The notes: a model not told the origin generated them from the sequence alone. A stretch of 64,000 nt of DNA from Hymenobacter lucidus (GCF_020447265.1 NZ_JAJADR010000001.1:124001-188000), one strand, 5' to 3'; shown: positions 25,000 through 34,594, numbered from the stretch's first letter. Translations and numbers: made by a program.

Positions 25000-26142
25000 C
25001 TATTTCTCCGCCTCCAGGAACAGCTCCAGGGTAATCTGGTCGGCCAGCAGCTTGCCTTGGTTGGTGAGTACCAGGCGCGTGCCGTGCAGGGTGGCCCAGC
25101 CATTTTGTACCAGCTCACCCAGGTAGGCGGCCCGGTCGGTGCGCAGATCGGTGCCCAACTGGTACTGCAGATAGTCCAGGTCGCAGCCGTGAGCAGTGCG
25201 TAGCGAGGTCATCAGATACTCGTTGGCGCGGTCGGTCGGCGAGAGAGTTTCGATGGTAGCCGGCACCTCGTTGCGCTCCAGCACGGCCGTCACGTACTGC
25301 GGGTTGTTGGCCACGGCGTATTGGCGGCTGCGGCCGTCGAAGGAATGGGCGCTGGGCCCAAGGCCCAGGTAGGGCACCCCGCGCCAGTAGTTCGAGTTAT
25401 GGCGCGACTCGCGGCCGGGGCGGCAGAAGTTGGAAATTTCGTACTGCTCGTAACCCTGATCAGGCAACGCCGCCAGCAGCATTTCAAACTGCCGGGCCAC
25501 GAAGTCGTCGGGCGGCGCCAGGAAAGTGCCTTTGCGCAGCCGGCGGCCAAACACCGTATCGGGCTCGATGGTGAGGGCGTAGCAGGAAAGGTGGGGCACG
25601 TTCAGAGCAAAGGCCTGGGCCATATCCTGCTCCCAAAGGCTGTGGTCGGGGGCCGGCACGCCGTAAATCAGGTCTACGGAAATATTCTCGAAGCCTGCAT
25701 CCTGGGCCGAGAGCACCGCCGTCGTCGATTCGGTGGCCGAGTGGGCGCGGTTCATCAGGCGCAGGTGGGGCTCGTGGAAGCTCTGCAAGCCGATGCTCAG
25801 CCGGTTGATGGGCGAGGCGGCCAGCTCCCGCAGCTTGGCGGGCGTGAGGTCGTCGGGGTTGGCCTCCAGGGTGATTTCCACGCCGGGCGCTACCGTGAAG
25901 TGCCGGTAAATGGCCTCAAACAGCGCGTCCAGCTCGGCGGCCGTCAGCAACGAGGGGGTGCCGCCGCCGAAGTAGATGGTTTCCAGTATCGGGGCCGGGC
26001 CGAGGTAGTCGCGCCGGATTTCCAGCTCCCGCACCAGAGCTTCCACCAGCTGGCCTTTCAGGCCCATCGAGGTGCTGAAGTGGAAGTCACAGTAGTGGCA
26101 GGCCTGCTTGCAGAAGGGAATATGGAGGTAGATGCCAGCCAT
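25000..26142 (-). CDS. hemW: radical SAM family heme chaperone HemW
   Basis: A 380-residue radical SAM protein. The iron-sulfur cluster Cys residues are C11, C15 and C18 in FCKQACHYCDF, with the aromatic residue after the third Cys that is usual in HemW. Next comes ETIYFGGGTPSLLT (GGGTPS), then ITLEANPDDLTPAKL, RLSIGLQSFHEP and ISVDLIYGVPAPDHSLW. HemW binds heme and hands it to target apo-enzymes; unlike HemN the third motif Cys is followed directly by Asp-Phe (CDF), which supports HemW. The length is normal. It diverges from the outer-membrane protein gene. Confidence 0.93.
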   Translation of the reverse strand: MAGIYLHIPFCKQACHYCDFHFSTSMGLKGQLVEALVRELEIRRDYLGPAPILETIYFGGGTPSLLTAAELDALFEAIYRHFTVAPGVEITLEANPDDLTPAKLRELAASPINRLSIGLQSFHEPHLRLMNRAHSATESTTAVLSAQDAGFENISVDLIYGVPAPDHSLWEQDMAQAFALNVPHLSCYALTIEPDTVFGRRLRKGTFLAPPDDFVARQFEMLLAALPDQGYEQYEISNFCRPGRESRHNSNYWRGVPYLGLGPSAHSFDGRSRQYAVANNPQYVTAVLERNEVPATIETLSPTDRANEYLMTSLRTAHGCDLDYLQYQLGTDLRTDRAAYLGELVQNGWATLHGTRLVLTNQGKLLADQITLELFLEAEK

Positions 26143-26291
26143 GAAGAAGGGAAAAGCGCGCCCGGAGCCGAGCCGCGCAACGACAGAAAACAGCGCGGGC
26201 CCGGCAGTTCGTTCACTGCGGCCGGCGACTAACCGGCCCGACCCCGTATTTTCGGGAAATTAAAAGCGCGTTTTCGCGTTTGTGTTTCCAA

Positions 26292-28169
26292 ATGTACGCC
26301 CGCGCCCTCGTTTTCCTGCTGCTCTGCGGCTGGCTCTTAGCCGGTGGGCCCGCCCGCGTATGCGCCCAAACCCCCACGCTGCCGGTACCCAACCAGCCCG
26401 CCCTCCAAACGCCGCCGCTGCCGCCCGCCAAGCCCGCTCCCGATACCACCGCCACGCGCCGGGCCCAGCGCACGGCCAGCCGCCGGTTTATCCGCTTCGA
26501 CACCGAAGCCGCCGACCGGGCCCTGCTGCGCCGCTACCGCTACTCGGCTACCGTCCCCGATTCAGTGGCCGCTTTCCGGGAAGTGCGCGAGCTGGTGCTG
26601 GCCCTGCAGGCCGATTCGTACCTGACGGCCTCGGCCGACGGCCTGCGCTGGAGCCACGATACGCTACGGGTGCAGCTCTACGTGGGCGAGAAATTCCGGT
26701 GGGCCCGGTTGCGCAACGGCAACCTTGGCGACGCGCTGCTGACCCGGGCCGGTTACCGCGAAAGGTTTTTCACCGGCAAGCCCTTCGAGCCCAATGAGTG
26801 GACGAAGCTCCAGCAAGGCATTCTCGGCGAAGCCGAAAACCAGGGCTACCCATTTGCCACCGTGCGCCTCGACTCGCTGGAGCTGCGCGGGGCCGATATT
26901 GCCGGCCGCGTGCTGCTCGACCGGGGCCGGGCCGTGGTCTTCGACTCCATCCAGATTGTGGGCAAGACCAAAACCAAAAAGCGGTTTTTGACTAAGTACC
27001 TGCAGATTTTCCCCAACCAGCCCTACAGCCAGCAGCGCGTAGATGCCATCAGCCGGCTGCTGCGGCAGCTGCCCTACCTGCAGGTGAAAGCCGAGCCCGA
27101 GGTGCGCTTTGCCCAGGGCCGGGCCCGCATCTTTCTGCTGCTCGAAGACCGGCCCTCCAACCAGTTCGACGCCATTGTGGGGGTGCTGCCCAATTCGGCA
27201 CCGGGGCCGGGCCAGAAGAAGCTGCAAATCACCGGCGACGTGACCATCAACCTGCGCAACCTCAGCGGGGGCGGCAAGCAGATTGGGCTGCAGTGGCGCA
27301 AGCTCGACGTGGCCTCCCAACTGCTCGATGCCCATTACGTGCATCCCAACTTCTTCGGCACGCCCCTGGAGCTGGGTGGCACCTTTAACCTCTACAAGCA
27401 GTCGAATTCGTTTCTGACGCTGCAGCCGCGCCTGCAGGTAACCTACCCCACGGTGCGAGCCGGGCGCATTTCGTTCTTCACCGAGCGGCGCAGCTCCCGC
27501 TTGTTGGCCGACACGGCCGGCACGCTAAAGACCCTGGACAAGCTCCCCGATAATATCGACTCCGAGTACACGTCCTACGGCCTCGACTACAACTGGAACA
27601 GCCTCGACGACCTGCTTTTTCCGCGCCGGGGCTTTCTGGCGGCCGGGCAGGCGGCGGTGGGCACCAAGCGCATCACCAAAAACTCCGACCTGAACGACAC
27701 GCTCTATAACCGCGTACCCCTGCGCTCTACCCAGGTTACGCTGGGCGTACGGCTGGAACGCTACTTTCGTCTCGGACGCAACGGCGTGCTGCTCACGCGG
27801 CTGCGGGGCGAGGCGCTGGTGAATGAGCGGCTGTTTCTCAATGATATGTTTCGCATCGGCGGCCTGGCTACATTGCGGGGCTTCAACGAGTACGCCTTTT
27901 ATGCCAACACCTACGGCGTGGGCACCGTCGAATTCCGGCAGTTTACCGGCGCCGACTCCTACGTGTTCCTCTTCGCCGACCAGGCCTACCTGCGCCGCGA
28001 CCTGGCCACCGACAAAACCAGCGACGCGCCCACTGGCCTGGGCGCGGGCCTCAGCTTCCGGACCGGTGCCGGCCTGTTTCAGTTCGTGTACTCCGTTGGC
28101 CGCTCCGACAACCAGCAGATGTCGTTGAGCAACTCCAAGATTCACTTCGGCATCACCAGCCGCTTCTGA
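26292..28169 (+). CDS. BamA/TamA family outer membrane protein
   Basis: A 625-residue outer membrane protein starting at the ATG at 26292 (signal YARALVFLLLCGWLLAGGPA, cleaved after VCAQ). Residues about 80-270 form POTRA-like domains (AVVFDSIQIVGKTKTKKRFL, then YLQIFPNQPYSQQRVDAISR). The rest is a 16-strand surface-antigen barrel (D15): FDAIVGVLPNSAPGPGQKK, YTSYGLDYNWNSLDDLLFPR and FRIGGLATLRGFNEYAF, where RGF in the loop is the conserved VRGY/F motif. The last strand ends in Phe (IHFGITSRF), as needed for Bam-dependent insertion. It is a TamA-like or BamA paralogue of unknown client. Confidence 0.85.
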   Translation: MYARALVFLLLCGWLLAGGPARVCAQTPTLPVPNQPALQTPPLPPAKPAPDTTATRRAQRTASRRFIRFDTEAADRALLRRYRYSATVPDSVAAFREVRELVLALQADSYLTASADGLRWSHDTLRVQLYVGEKFRWARLRNGNLGDALLTRAGYRERFFTGKPFEPNEWTKLQQGILGEAENQGYPFATVRLDSLELRGADIAGRVLLDRGRAVVFDSIQIVGKTKTKKRFLTKYLQIFPNQPYSQQRVDAISRLLRQLPYLQVKAEPEVRFAQGRARIFLLLEDRPSNQFDAIVGVLPNSAPGPGQKKLQITGDVTINLRNLSGGGKQIGLQWRKLDVASQLLDAHYVHPNFFGTPLELGGTFNLYKQSNSFLTLQPRLQVTYPTVRAGRISFFTERRSSRLLADTAGTLKTLDKLPDNIDSEYTSYGLDYNWNSLDDLLFPRRGFLAAGQAAVGTKRITKNSDLNDTLYNRVPLRSTQVTLGVRLERYFRLGRNGVLLTRLRGEALVNERLFLNDMFRIGGLATLRGFNEYAFYANTYGVGTVEFRQFTGADSYVFLFADQAYLRRDLATDKTSDAPTGLGAGLSFRTGAGLFQFVYSVGRSDNQQMSLSNSKIHFGITSRF

Positions 28170-28191
28170 TGGGTGCGTGACGTTGTTTGCC

Positions 28192-28293
28192 CTGTCGTCC
28201 TGAGCAGTGCGAAGGAGCTTTCGCGCCTACTCCACTGTAGTTTGTACCAACGCACAAAGCCCTTTACCATGCTGGTGGTAAAGGGCTTTGTGC
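28192..28293. repeat. dispersed intergenic repeat, copy 2, with bidirectional terminator hairpin
   Basis: Begins with CTGTCGTCCTG (28192-28202) and contains a perfect 17-base stem GCACAAAGCCCTTTACC (28252-28268) with its complement at 28277-28293, 8-base loop. Related to copy 1 (14842-15023) and copy 3 (38656-38762). It lies between the convergent outer-membrane protein gene and the lipoprotein esterase gene. Confidence 0.85.
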
Positions 28294-28375
28294 ATTTACT
28301 CAGGTTTCTTCACTAAGGTGAGGAAGGTCCTGCGCGCTGTTCAGAACAGCAGACCGGAAAGGCAGAGCTAGTGCT

Positions 28376-29539
28376 TTATTTCAAGGCGTTTTTCAGCTCG
28401 CCGGCGGCTAAGTCTTGGGCCTGTGTGGCTTCGGGCACTACGCCTCCCATGCCGAAGAACTCATGGGTCACGTTGTCGTAATTCTGGTATTTCACCGCAA
28501 TGCCGGCGCCTTGCAGCTTATCGGCGTAAGCTTTGCCCTCACTCATCAATGGGTCGATGCCAGCCGTAATAACTGTAGCCGGAGCCAATCCTTTTACGTT
28601 CGGAGCCTTCACCAGCGAAATCAGAGGGCTGTTGCCATCGGCGGGCGTGCGTAGGTAGTGCTTGAAAAACCAGCCCATGAACGGCTTGCTCAATGGCTTG
28701 GCTTGGGCGTTTTTCTGGTACGAGGCCGTGTTCATACTGTAGTCGGCAATAGGGTATACCAGCAGCTGGTGTTTGGGCTGCTGTATGCCTTTGTCGCGGG
28801 CCATCATGCACACAGCCGCGGCTAGGTTGCCGCCAGCACTTTCACCAGCTACAGCCACGCGTTTGGGGTCACCTTTAATGGAAGCGGCATTCTTCAGCAC
28901 CCACTGGTAGGCGGCAAAAGAATCGTTGTGAGCGGTTGGAAACTTGTTTTCCGGGGCTTGGCGGTAGGCCACCGATACAAAAATGGCATTGGTTTTCTCG
29001 GCCAGGGCCCGCACCGAGGGGTCGTAGGTATCAAGATTGGCAATAACCCAGCCGCCGCCATGGTAATACACTACTACCGGCAACGGACCCGTGGCACCTT
29101 TAGGAGTGTAAATGCGCGCCTTCACGCCCGGGGCCACTTCCTTACTCATCGTATCCAGCGGTGAAGCCGGCGTCTGAATGCCAAAATCCTTCATTACAGC
29201 CATAGTCGCATCGGTAGCCGAAGGCGCTTTGCGCACTTGCGCGGGCGTCATGGTTTCGGGCGGGGTAGGGCCCTGCAGACTAGCTAGCTTCTCAATAACG
29301 GTCAGCATTTCCGGGCCGATATTCGGAGCCCACGCAGGAGCGGGCCCCGCGGGCTTCACAGCCTTAGCGCCGGCAGTTGCGGGAGTAGTATCGGCCGTGG
29401 CTTCCGTAGCCGCCGTGCCTTGCGCCGATTGGTCGGTGGTTTTGGCATTGTCACACGAAGTGAGGCCAAGGCCAGCCAGAAACAGTGTGGTAGCCAGACC
29501 AGCCAACCGGGCTGGGATAAGTAAGGGTTGTGGTGTCAT
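28376..29539 (-). CDS. lipoprotein esterase/lipase of the hormone-sensitive-lipase type
   Basis: A 387-residue lipoprotein (signal with lipobox LTSC near residue 29). After an Ala/Thr-rich linker (about residues 35-60) comes an alpha/beta hydrolase of the HSL family: LPVVVYYHGGGWVIANLDTY has the HGGGW oxyanion motif, VAVAGESAGGNLAAAVC is the nucleophile elbow GESAGG, and the C-terminus has VITAGIDPLMSEG (Asp) and DNVTHEFFGMGG (His). It is expected to hydrolyse small acyl esters outside the cytoplasm. Length fits the family plus the lipoprotein leader. It converges with the BamA/TamA-like gene. Confidence 0.85.
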   Translation of the reverse strand: MTPQPLLIPARLAGLATTLFLAGLGLTSCDNAKTTDQSAQGTAATEATADTTPATAGAKAVKPAGPAPAWAPNIGPEMLTVIEKLASLQGPTPPETMTPAQVRKAPSATDATMAVMKDFGIQTPASPLDTMSKEVAPGVKARIYTPKGATGPLPVVVYYHGGGWVIANLDTYDPSVRALAEKTNAIFVSVAYRQAPENKFPTAHNDSFAAYQWVLKNAASIKGDPKRVAVAGESAGGNLAAAVCMMARDKGIQQPKHQLLVYPIADYSMNTASYQKNAQAKPLSKPFMGWFFKHYLRTPADGNSPLISLVKAPNVKGLAPATVITAGIDPLMSEGKAYADKLQGAGIAVKYQNYDNVTHEFFGMGGVVPEATQAQDLAAGELKNALK

Positions 29540-29757
29540 GGTGTGGTAAGAATGAATGAGGACGGAATGCGGAATACGTATCGTTGAGCTTGTGGTTGGA
29601 TAATGTTGAGTTATTATGGTATCAAAAAGCTATATTGAATAAAGCCTATAGTAAGCCTATTCAGCAACATGGAAATTATTCCTGCTGATAGTCAGGTGGA
29701 AAGCGGCGTGAATAGGCTTATTTTAGGCCAGTATGGCGCATTTCCAAAAAACACTCT

Positions 29758-29765
29758 TACATTTG
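29758..29765 (+). promoter_or_regulatory. -7 promoter element for the initiator tRNA
   Basis: TACATTTG matches the Bacteroidota -7 consensus TAnnTTTG and lies 13 bases ahead of the tRNA 5' end, a usual distance. No clear -33 TTTG was found at the standard spacing. Confidence 0.5.
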
Positions 29766-29777
29766 CATCACAAACAG

Positions 29778-29850
<73 letters not shown>

Positions 29851-29854
29851 CCTA

Positions 29855-29889
29855 AAAGGGCGTTTCCAATACGGAGACGCCCTTTTTTT
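29855..29889 (+). terminator. intrinsic terminator of the tRNA gene
   Basis: A 13-pair stem (one G-T pair), arms AAAGGGCGTTTCC (29855-29867) and GGAGACGCCCTTT (29873-29885), 5-base loop, followed by a run of T. It begins 5 bases behind the tRNA. Confidence 0.88.
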
Positions 29890-30053
29890 GTGCCTTTTCC
29901 GGTCGGCCAGCAACAGTCGTCATGCTTCTGCAAAGACGCGCCAAACCTTGGCGGAATCGTTGATTTGTGCGGTAGAAGCACGCTTTTGTGCCTTCTCCGG
30001 CGATAGGGTGGGTGGTACCTTTGAGCTGTTATCAGCATTTTGCTTGCAGCCTT

Positions 30054-30491
30054 ATGAAACCGCTTGATTCTTCCACCTTGGCCCTGCTCGACCTGCGCTG
30101 CCCGCGCTGCCACCAAGGGCCGTTGTTTTCGTATCCAGCCTATAAGCTCACCAAATACGCCATGATGCCCGAGCGCTGCCCGGTGTGTAGCGTGGCCTAC
30201 GAGCCCGAGCCGGGCTTTTACTGGGGCGCTATGTTTGTGAGCTACGCCTTTTCGGTGGCCTGGTTTGCCATTGGCGGCGTGGCGGCCTACTACCTGCTCG
30301 GCAATCCGGCGGTGTGGGTGTATGTGCTGCTGGTCACGGTGCTGGTGCTGCTCACGGCCCCGGCCACGCTCCGCTACTCCCGCGCCATTATGCTGTATCT
30401 GTTCGGCGGCATCAAATACGACCCCAACCTGCGGCAACTGGCCACTGCGCCTCCCCAACCAAGTAGGAGCAAGTCCCACGCCCACCTGTAA
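30054..30491 (+). CDS. DUF983 family membrane protein
   Basis: A 145-residue inner-membrane protein of DUF983. The start is the ATG at 30054, since the frame upstream is not conserved. A zinc-ribbon-like N-terminus has two CxxC pairs (LRCPRCHQGPLFSYPAY and ERCPVCSVAYEPEPGF, then YWGAMFVSYAF); two hydrophobic helices follow (about residues 63-83 and 86-106). DUF983 genes in Bacteroidota and Proteobacteria often sit beside cytochrome oxidase genes, and here cydA starts 92 bases downstream, so a role around oxidase assembly is a fair guess. A terminator separates it from cydA. Confidence 0.85.
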   Translation: MKPLDSSTLALLDLRCPRCHQGPLFSYPAYKLTKYAMMPERCPVCSVAYEPEPGFYWGAMFVSYAFSVAWFAIGGVAAYYLLGNPAVWVYVLLVTVLVLLTAPATLRYSRAIMLYLFGGIKYDPNLRQLATAPPQPSRSKSHAHL

Positions 30492-30495
30492 TGCC

Positions 30496-30536
30496 AGCCC
30501 CGCCCGCAGAAATACTGCGGGCGGGGCTTACTTTTT
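30496..30536 (+). terminator. intrinsic terminator between DUF983 gene and cydA
   Basis: A perfect 14-base stem AGCCCCGCCCGCAG (30496-30509) with CTGCGGGCGGGGCT (30515-30528), 5-base loop, then TACTTTTTC. It means cydAB probably has a separate promoter in the short gap before 30584. Confidence 0.75.
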
Positions 30537-30583
30537 CCGCCTGCCGACTACCTTGCCCGGGTATCAGGCCAAGCACCGGTAAT

Positions 30584-31921
30584 ATGAACGATTTCCTTGC
30601 CGCCCGCTCCCAGATGGCTTTGTCGCTGGGCTTTCACATCATCTTTTCCTGCATCGGCATGGTAATGCCGTTTTTTATGGCCGTGGCCCATTATTACTGG
30701 CTCCGGACCCACGACATCACCTACAAAAACGTGACGCGGGCCTGGAGCAAGGGCGTGGCCATCTTCTTTGCCACGGGCGCGGTGTCGGGCACCGTTTTGT
30801 CGTTTGAGCTGGGCCTGCTCTGGCCGAAGTTTATGGAGCACGCCGGGCCCATTTTCGGGATGCCGTTTTCATTGGAAGGCACGGCTTTCTTCATCGAGGC
30901 CATTGCCCTGGGCTTTTTCCTGTATGGTTGGGACCGGTTCAACCCTTGGTTTCACTGGTTTACGGGCGTGGTAGTGGGCGTGAGCGGGCTGGCCTCGGGC
31001 ATCTTGGTGGTGGCGGCCAATGCCTGGATGAACAGCCCCGCCGGCTTCGACTATGTGAACGGCCAGTACCTGAACATCGACCCTATTGCGGCCATGTTCA
31101 ACGATGCCTGGCTCTCGCAGGCCCTGCACATGACGCTGGCCGCCTTTGCCGCCACGGGCTTCGCAGTGGCCGGCGTGCACGCCCTGATGCTGCGTCGGGG
31201 CCGCAACGTGGCGTTTCATACCCGCGCCTTCCGGATTGCGGCGGCTTTCGGGGCCGTGGCCGCCCTGCTGCAGCCCCTGAGCGGCGACTTTTCGGCCAAG
31301 GACGTAGCTCGTCGGCAGCCGGCCAAGCTGGCGGCCATGGAAGCTCACTTTCACACCGAGAAACATGCGGCCCTGGTGCTGGGCGGCCTGCCCAATGAGG
31401 ACAAGCAGCGGGTAGACTACGCCATCAAGATTCCGGGGATGCTCAGCTTTCTGGCCCACGGCAACTTTGAGCAGGAAGTAACCGGCCTCGACCGAATTGC
31501 GCCCCAAAACCGGCCGCCGGTAGTGGTGCCCCACATTGCCTTTCAGATAATGGTGGGCTTGGGTACGCTCATGATGGGCATTGCGGTGGTGTATTTCTGG
31601 GCCTTGTGGCGCAAAAAACAGTGGCTGCACAGCCGCTGGTTGCTAGGCTTGTTCGTGGCTGCCACCCCGGCCGGTTTTATTGCTGTGGAAGCCGGTTGGG
31701 CGGTAACTGAAGTGGGCCGCCAGCCCTGGATTATCAACGGGGTGATGCGCACGGCCGACGCGGTGACGCCTATGCCGGGTATTGCCTACTCGTTCTACCT
31801 GTTTACGGCGGTGTATCTGTCCTTGAGTCTGGTCGTTGTTTTCCTGCTCTACCGCCAGATCCGGATGGTGCCGGAGCTGTATGATGTGCCGGCCGGTGCG
31901 GCCGAAGCCGCTCACGCTTAG
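30584..31921 (+). CDS. cydA: cytochrome bd-type quinol oxidase subunit I
   Basis: A 445-residue integral membrane subunit that oxidises quinol and reduces oxygen with high affinity. The start is the ATG at 30584. LAARSQMALSLGFHIIFSC carries the heme b595-ligand His (residue 18). FFATGAVSGTVLSFELGLLW and GTAFFIEAIALGFFLYGWDR follow, then NRPPVVVPHIAFQIMVGLG (heme b558 ligand region), and the GRQPW motif in WAVTEVGRQPWIINGVMRT. The Q-loop is short, as in cyanide-insensitive (CIO-type) bd oxidases. cydB starts 10 bases later, so the two form an operon. Confidence 0.95.
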   Translation: MNDFLAARSQMALSLGFHIIFSCIGMVMPFFMAVAHYYWLRTHDITYKNVTRAWSKGVAIFFATGAVSGTVLSFELGLLWPKFMEHAGPIFGMPFSLEGTAFFIEAIALGFFLYGWDRFNPWFHWFTGVVVGVSGLASGILVVAANAWMNSPAGFDYVNGQYLNIDPIAAMFNDAWLSQALHMTLAAFAATGFAVAGVHALMLRRGRNVAFHTRAFRIAAAFGAVAALLQPLSGDFSAKDVARRQPAKLAAMEAHFHTEKHAALVLGGLPNEDKQRVDYAIKIPGMLSFLAHGNFEQEVTGLDRIAPQNRPPVVVPHIAFQIMVGLGTLMMGIAVVYFWALWRKKQWLHSRWLLGLFVAATPAGFIAVEAGWAVTEVGRQPWIINGVMRTADAVTPMPGIAYSFYLFTAVYLSLSLVVVFLLYRQIRMVPELYDVPAGAAEAAHA

Positions 31922-31931
31922 CTGCTGCCCT

Positions 31932-32963
31932 ATGAACTACGTCGTTATTGCCTACCTCTACCTGGCCATTCTGCTCTACCTGCTGCTGGGCGGCGCCGAC
32001 TTTGGCGCGGGCATCATCGAGTTGTTTACGTCCCGCAAAAACCGCCGCGTAACGCAGGAAACGCTGTATCAGGCCATCGGCCCGATCTGGGAAGCCAACC
32101 ATATGTGGCTCATCATTGCTATTGTCATTCTGTTCGTGGGCTTTCCGCGCATCTACAGCACCATGTCGGTGAGTTTGCACATTCCGCTGCTGCTGCTGTT
32201 GCTGGGCATCATTGCCCGGGGCACGGCCTTCGTGTTTCGGCATTATGATGCGGTGCACGACCGGATGCAAACCGTGTACGCCACCATTTTCGTGTATTCG
32301 AGCCTGGTCACGCCGCTCTTTATCGGCATTCTGGCCGGCAGCGCCCTGGCCGGCTACGTCGACCCCGCCGCCCCCGACTTTCTGACGGCCTACGTGTGGA
32401 GCTGGCTGCACTGGTTTGCGGTAGCCGTGGGCGTGTTTACGGTGGCCCTGTGCGGTTACCTGGCCTCGGTGTATACTATCGGCGAAGCTACCACCGAAGC
32501 CGACCGGCTGCGTTTCATCCGCAAAACCCGCCTGCTGATTGTGGTGGCCTTTGCGGCCGGGGCTCTGGTGTTTGGGGCCGCCGCCTATGAAGGTCTGCCG
32601 TTGATCAGCTGGATTTTCGGCAACCCGGTGGGCCTCACGGCCATTGCCCTGGCTACCGTTTCGCTGGGCGTGCTGTGGTACGTGCTGGGGGGCAGCCGCA
32701 CCTGGGTGCCGCGGGTGCTAGCCGGCTTTCAGGTCACGATGATTCTGTTGGCCGTGGGCTACGCGCACTTCCCCGACTTTATCCGGCTGCGCGGCGGGCA
32801 GCATTTGTCGCTGCTGGAGCAGTTGGCCCCGGCCAAAACCGTGGCGGCCTTGGGCTGGGCGCTGCTATTGGGCAGCGTGTTTATTCTGCCGGCCTTGGGG
32901 TATCTGTACTACAGCTTCCAGCACGCCTCGCGCCCGGCGGGCGAAGCGGCGGTAGAAGTATAG
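31932..32963 (+). CDS. cydB: cytochrome bd-type quinol oxidase subunit II
   Basis: A 343-residue membrane protein with about nine helices. The ATG at 31932 begins MNYVVIAYLYLAILLYLLLG, followed by GGADFGAGIIEL (the CydB GGxDFGAG hallmark) and QAIGPIWEANHMWLIIAIVI (the GPxWxxNxxWL motif). The end YFQHASRP-like segment LPALGYLYYSFQHASRPA follows the family. It pairs with CydA in the two-subunit oxidase. No small cydX-type gene could be identified downstream. Confidence 0.94.
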   Translation: MNYVVIAYLYLAILLYLLLGGADFGAGIIELFTSRKNRRVTQETLYQAIGPIWEANHMWLIIAIVILFVGFPRIYSTMSVSLHIPLLLLLLGIIARGTAFVFRHYDAVHDRMQTVYATIFVYSSLVTPLFIGILAGSALAGYVDPAAPDFLTAYVWSWLHWFAVAVGVFTVALCGYLASVYTIGEATTEADRLRFIRKTRLLIVVAFAAGALVFGAAAYEGLPLISWIFGNPVGLTAIALATVSLGVLWYVLGGSRTWVPRVLAGFQVTMILLAVGYAHFPDFIRLRGGQHLSLLEQLAPAKTVAALGWALLLGSVFILPALGYLYYSFQHASRPAGEAAVEV

Positions 32964-33095
32964 TGCGAAGTTCCACTTCGCGGGGAGTGCGTGTCGTGGC
33001 AACGATTATCGTTCAACGACTCGCGCAGGGGAATTTCGCGCTACACCCCGGCGCTACTACCGGGCAAAGGCCGCAGTGCGTAGCTTGCGGCCCGC

Positions 33096-33968
33096 ATGAA
33101 AGCCCCCGCCTTACCCATTCTGGCCCTCGATGCCTTTGCCCGCCCCGGCAACAATCAGTGGTACTACATTCAGCCGCTGGAAGCCCACGTGGCGCAGTTT
33201 CCGCGCGTGAGTGAGCCCCACGCCCACGATTTTTACCTGCTGCTCTACGTCACCCACGGCCAGGGCACCCACACTATCGACCTGATTACCTACGAGCTGC
33301 GGCCGGGTAGCCTGTTTTTTCTGGCCCCGGGGCAGGCCCACGCCTGGTCGTTGTCCGAGGATGCGCGGGGCTTCATCCTGTTCTTCACCGCCGAGTTCTA
33401 CCTGCAGCACTATCCGGCTCACCGCCTGGCCGAGTACCCGTTTTTCAACCCGGCCAACCAGCCCGTAATCTGCCTGCCAACTTCGGAAACGCAGATTTTG
33501 CCGCTGTTCGAAAGCATGTTTCAGGAGGAGCAGACGACCGCGCCCAACCGCGACGAAGTAGTGGCGGCCTACGTGTACCTAGCCCTGGAGCTGGCTGCCC
33601 GCGCCTACGCGCCGCCTGCCGAGGCTGCTCAGCTGCCGCCGCACGGCCTGGAGCAGGTGCGCGAATTCGGGCAGCTGCTCAACGCGCATTTTCGGGCCGA
33701 GAAAACCGTGCGCTACTACGCCAACAAGCTGGCCCTCACCGCCAACCACCTCAATGCCATTTGCCGCCGTATCCTCAATAAAACTGCCAGTGACTTGATC
33801 CATGAGCGGGTGGTGGCCGAGGCTAAGCGCCTGCTGACGCACTCGGCCCAATCGGTGGCGCAGGTGGCCGATGCCGTGGGCTTCGAGGATGCTTCCTACT
33901 TCACGCGCTACTTCAAAAAGTACGTGGGGCAGCCTCCGGAGGCCTTCCGGCAGAGCCATAAGCATTGA
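33096..33968 (+). CDS. AraC family transcriptional regulator (cupin sensor + HTH)
   Basis: A 290-residue regulator. The N-terminal cupin (residues about 20-105) shows HAHDFYLLLYVTHGQGTHTI and LRPGSLFFLAPGQAHAWSLS. The C-terminal AraC DNA-binding domain shows YYANKLALTANHLNAICRRI, then HSAQSVAQVADAVGFEDASY and FTRYFKKYVGQPPEAFRQ. It stands 132 bases after cydB and 62 bases before the heme oxygenase gene, all in one direction, so it could control the phytochrome operon, cydAB, or both. The inducer is not known. Confidence 0.88.
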   Translation: MKAPALPILALDAFARPGNNQWYYIQPLEAHVAQFPRVSEPHAHDFYLLLYVTHGQGTHTIDLITYELRPGSLFFLAPGQAHAWSLSEDARGFILFFTAEFYLQHYPAHRLAEYPFFNPANQPVICLPTSETQILPLFESMFQEEQTTAPNRDEVVAAYVYLALELAARAYAPPAEAAQLPPHGLEQVREFGQLLNAHFRAEKTVRYYANKLALTANHLNAICRRILNKTASDLIHERVVAEAKRLLTHSAQSVAQVADAVGFEDASYFTRYFKKYVGQPPEAFRQSHKH

Positions 33969-34030
33969 ACTTTCCGGTCGGTCGATCCGCTTTTACTGCG
34001 GTATATTTACCTAGTAACTCGTCCGTACCC

Positions 34031-34594
34031 ATGCCGCTTACCTCTTCCCGCCCGGCCATTCTGCAGCAGCTGCGCCTCGAAACCAGGCCCTACCACGACG
34101 CCCTGGAGCAAAACGAGTTCAACCAAGCCCTGGGGGCCGGCATCATCACCCCGGCCATTACGCACCACTTTCTGGCCAAGCTCTACGGTTTTCTGGTGCC
34201 CTACGAAGCCCGCCTGCGCCAGCACGGCTTCGGGCCCGAGTGGCAGCTGGAGCTCCGGCAGCGCGCCCACCTGATTCCCGCCGACCTGGGCGTGGGCGCC
34301 GCCGCGCTGCCCCTGTGCCCGGCCATGCCGCCGTTGGCCACCGAGGCCCAACTGCTGGGCGCGATGTACGTAATGGAGGGCTCCACGCTGGGCGGGCAGG
34401 TGCTGGCCCGGCAGTTGGCCAAGGCTGGTATCGAGGCCCGAAGCTACTTTTCTGGCAACGGTGAGCAAACCGGTCCGCTGTGGAAAAGCTTCTGCCAGCT
34501 GCTGAGCGAGGCGGCCACGGAAGAAAATCAAGCTGAAATCGTAGCGTCGGCCAGCCAGACGTTCCAAACCCTTTACGCCTGGATAAACGCCTGA
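34031..34594 (+). CDS. bphO: biliverdin-producing heme oxygenase
   Basis: A 187-residue heme oxygenase; the ATG at 34031 is chosen because the family begins just behind it (RPAILQQLRLETRPYHDALE). His22 in YHDALE is the proximal heme ligand. AMYVMEGSTLGGQVLARQLA matches the distal helix motif YVLEGSxLGGxVL. It opens heme to biliverdin, iron and CO. Its stop overlaps the ATG of the phytochrome gene by one base (TGATG), so chromophore-making enzyme and photoreceptor are translationally coupled. The short N-terminus is normal for phytochrome-linked bacterial members. Confidence 0.92.
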   Translation: MPLTSSRPAILQQLRLETRPYHDALEQNEFNQALGAGIITPAITHHFLAKLYGFLVPYEARLRQHGFGPEWQLELRQRAHLIPADLGVGAAALPLCPAMPPLATEAQLLGAMYVMEGSTLGGQVLARQLAKAGIEARSYFSGNGEQTGPLWKSFCQLLSEAATEENQAEIVASASQTFQTLYAWINA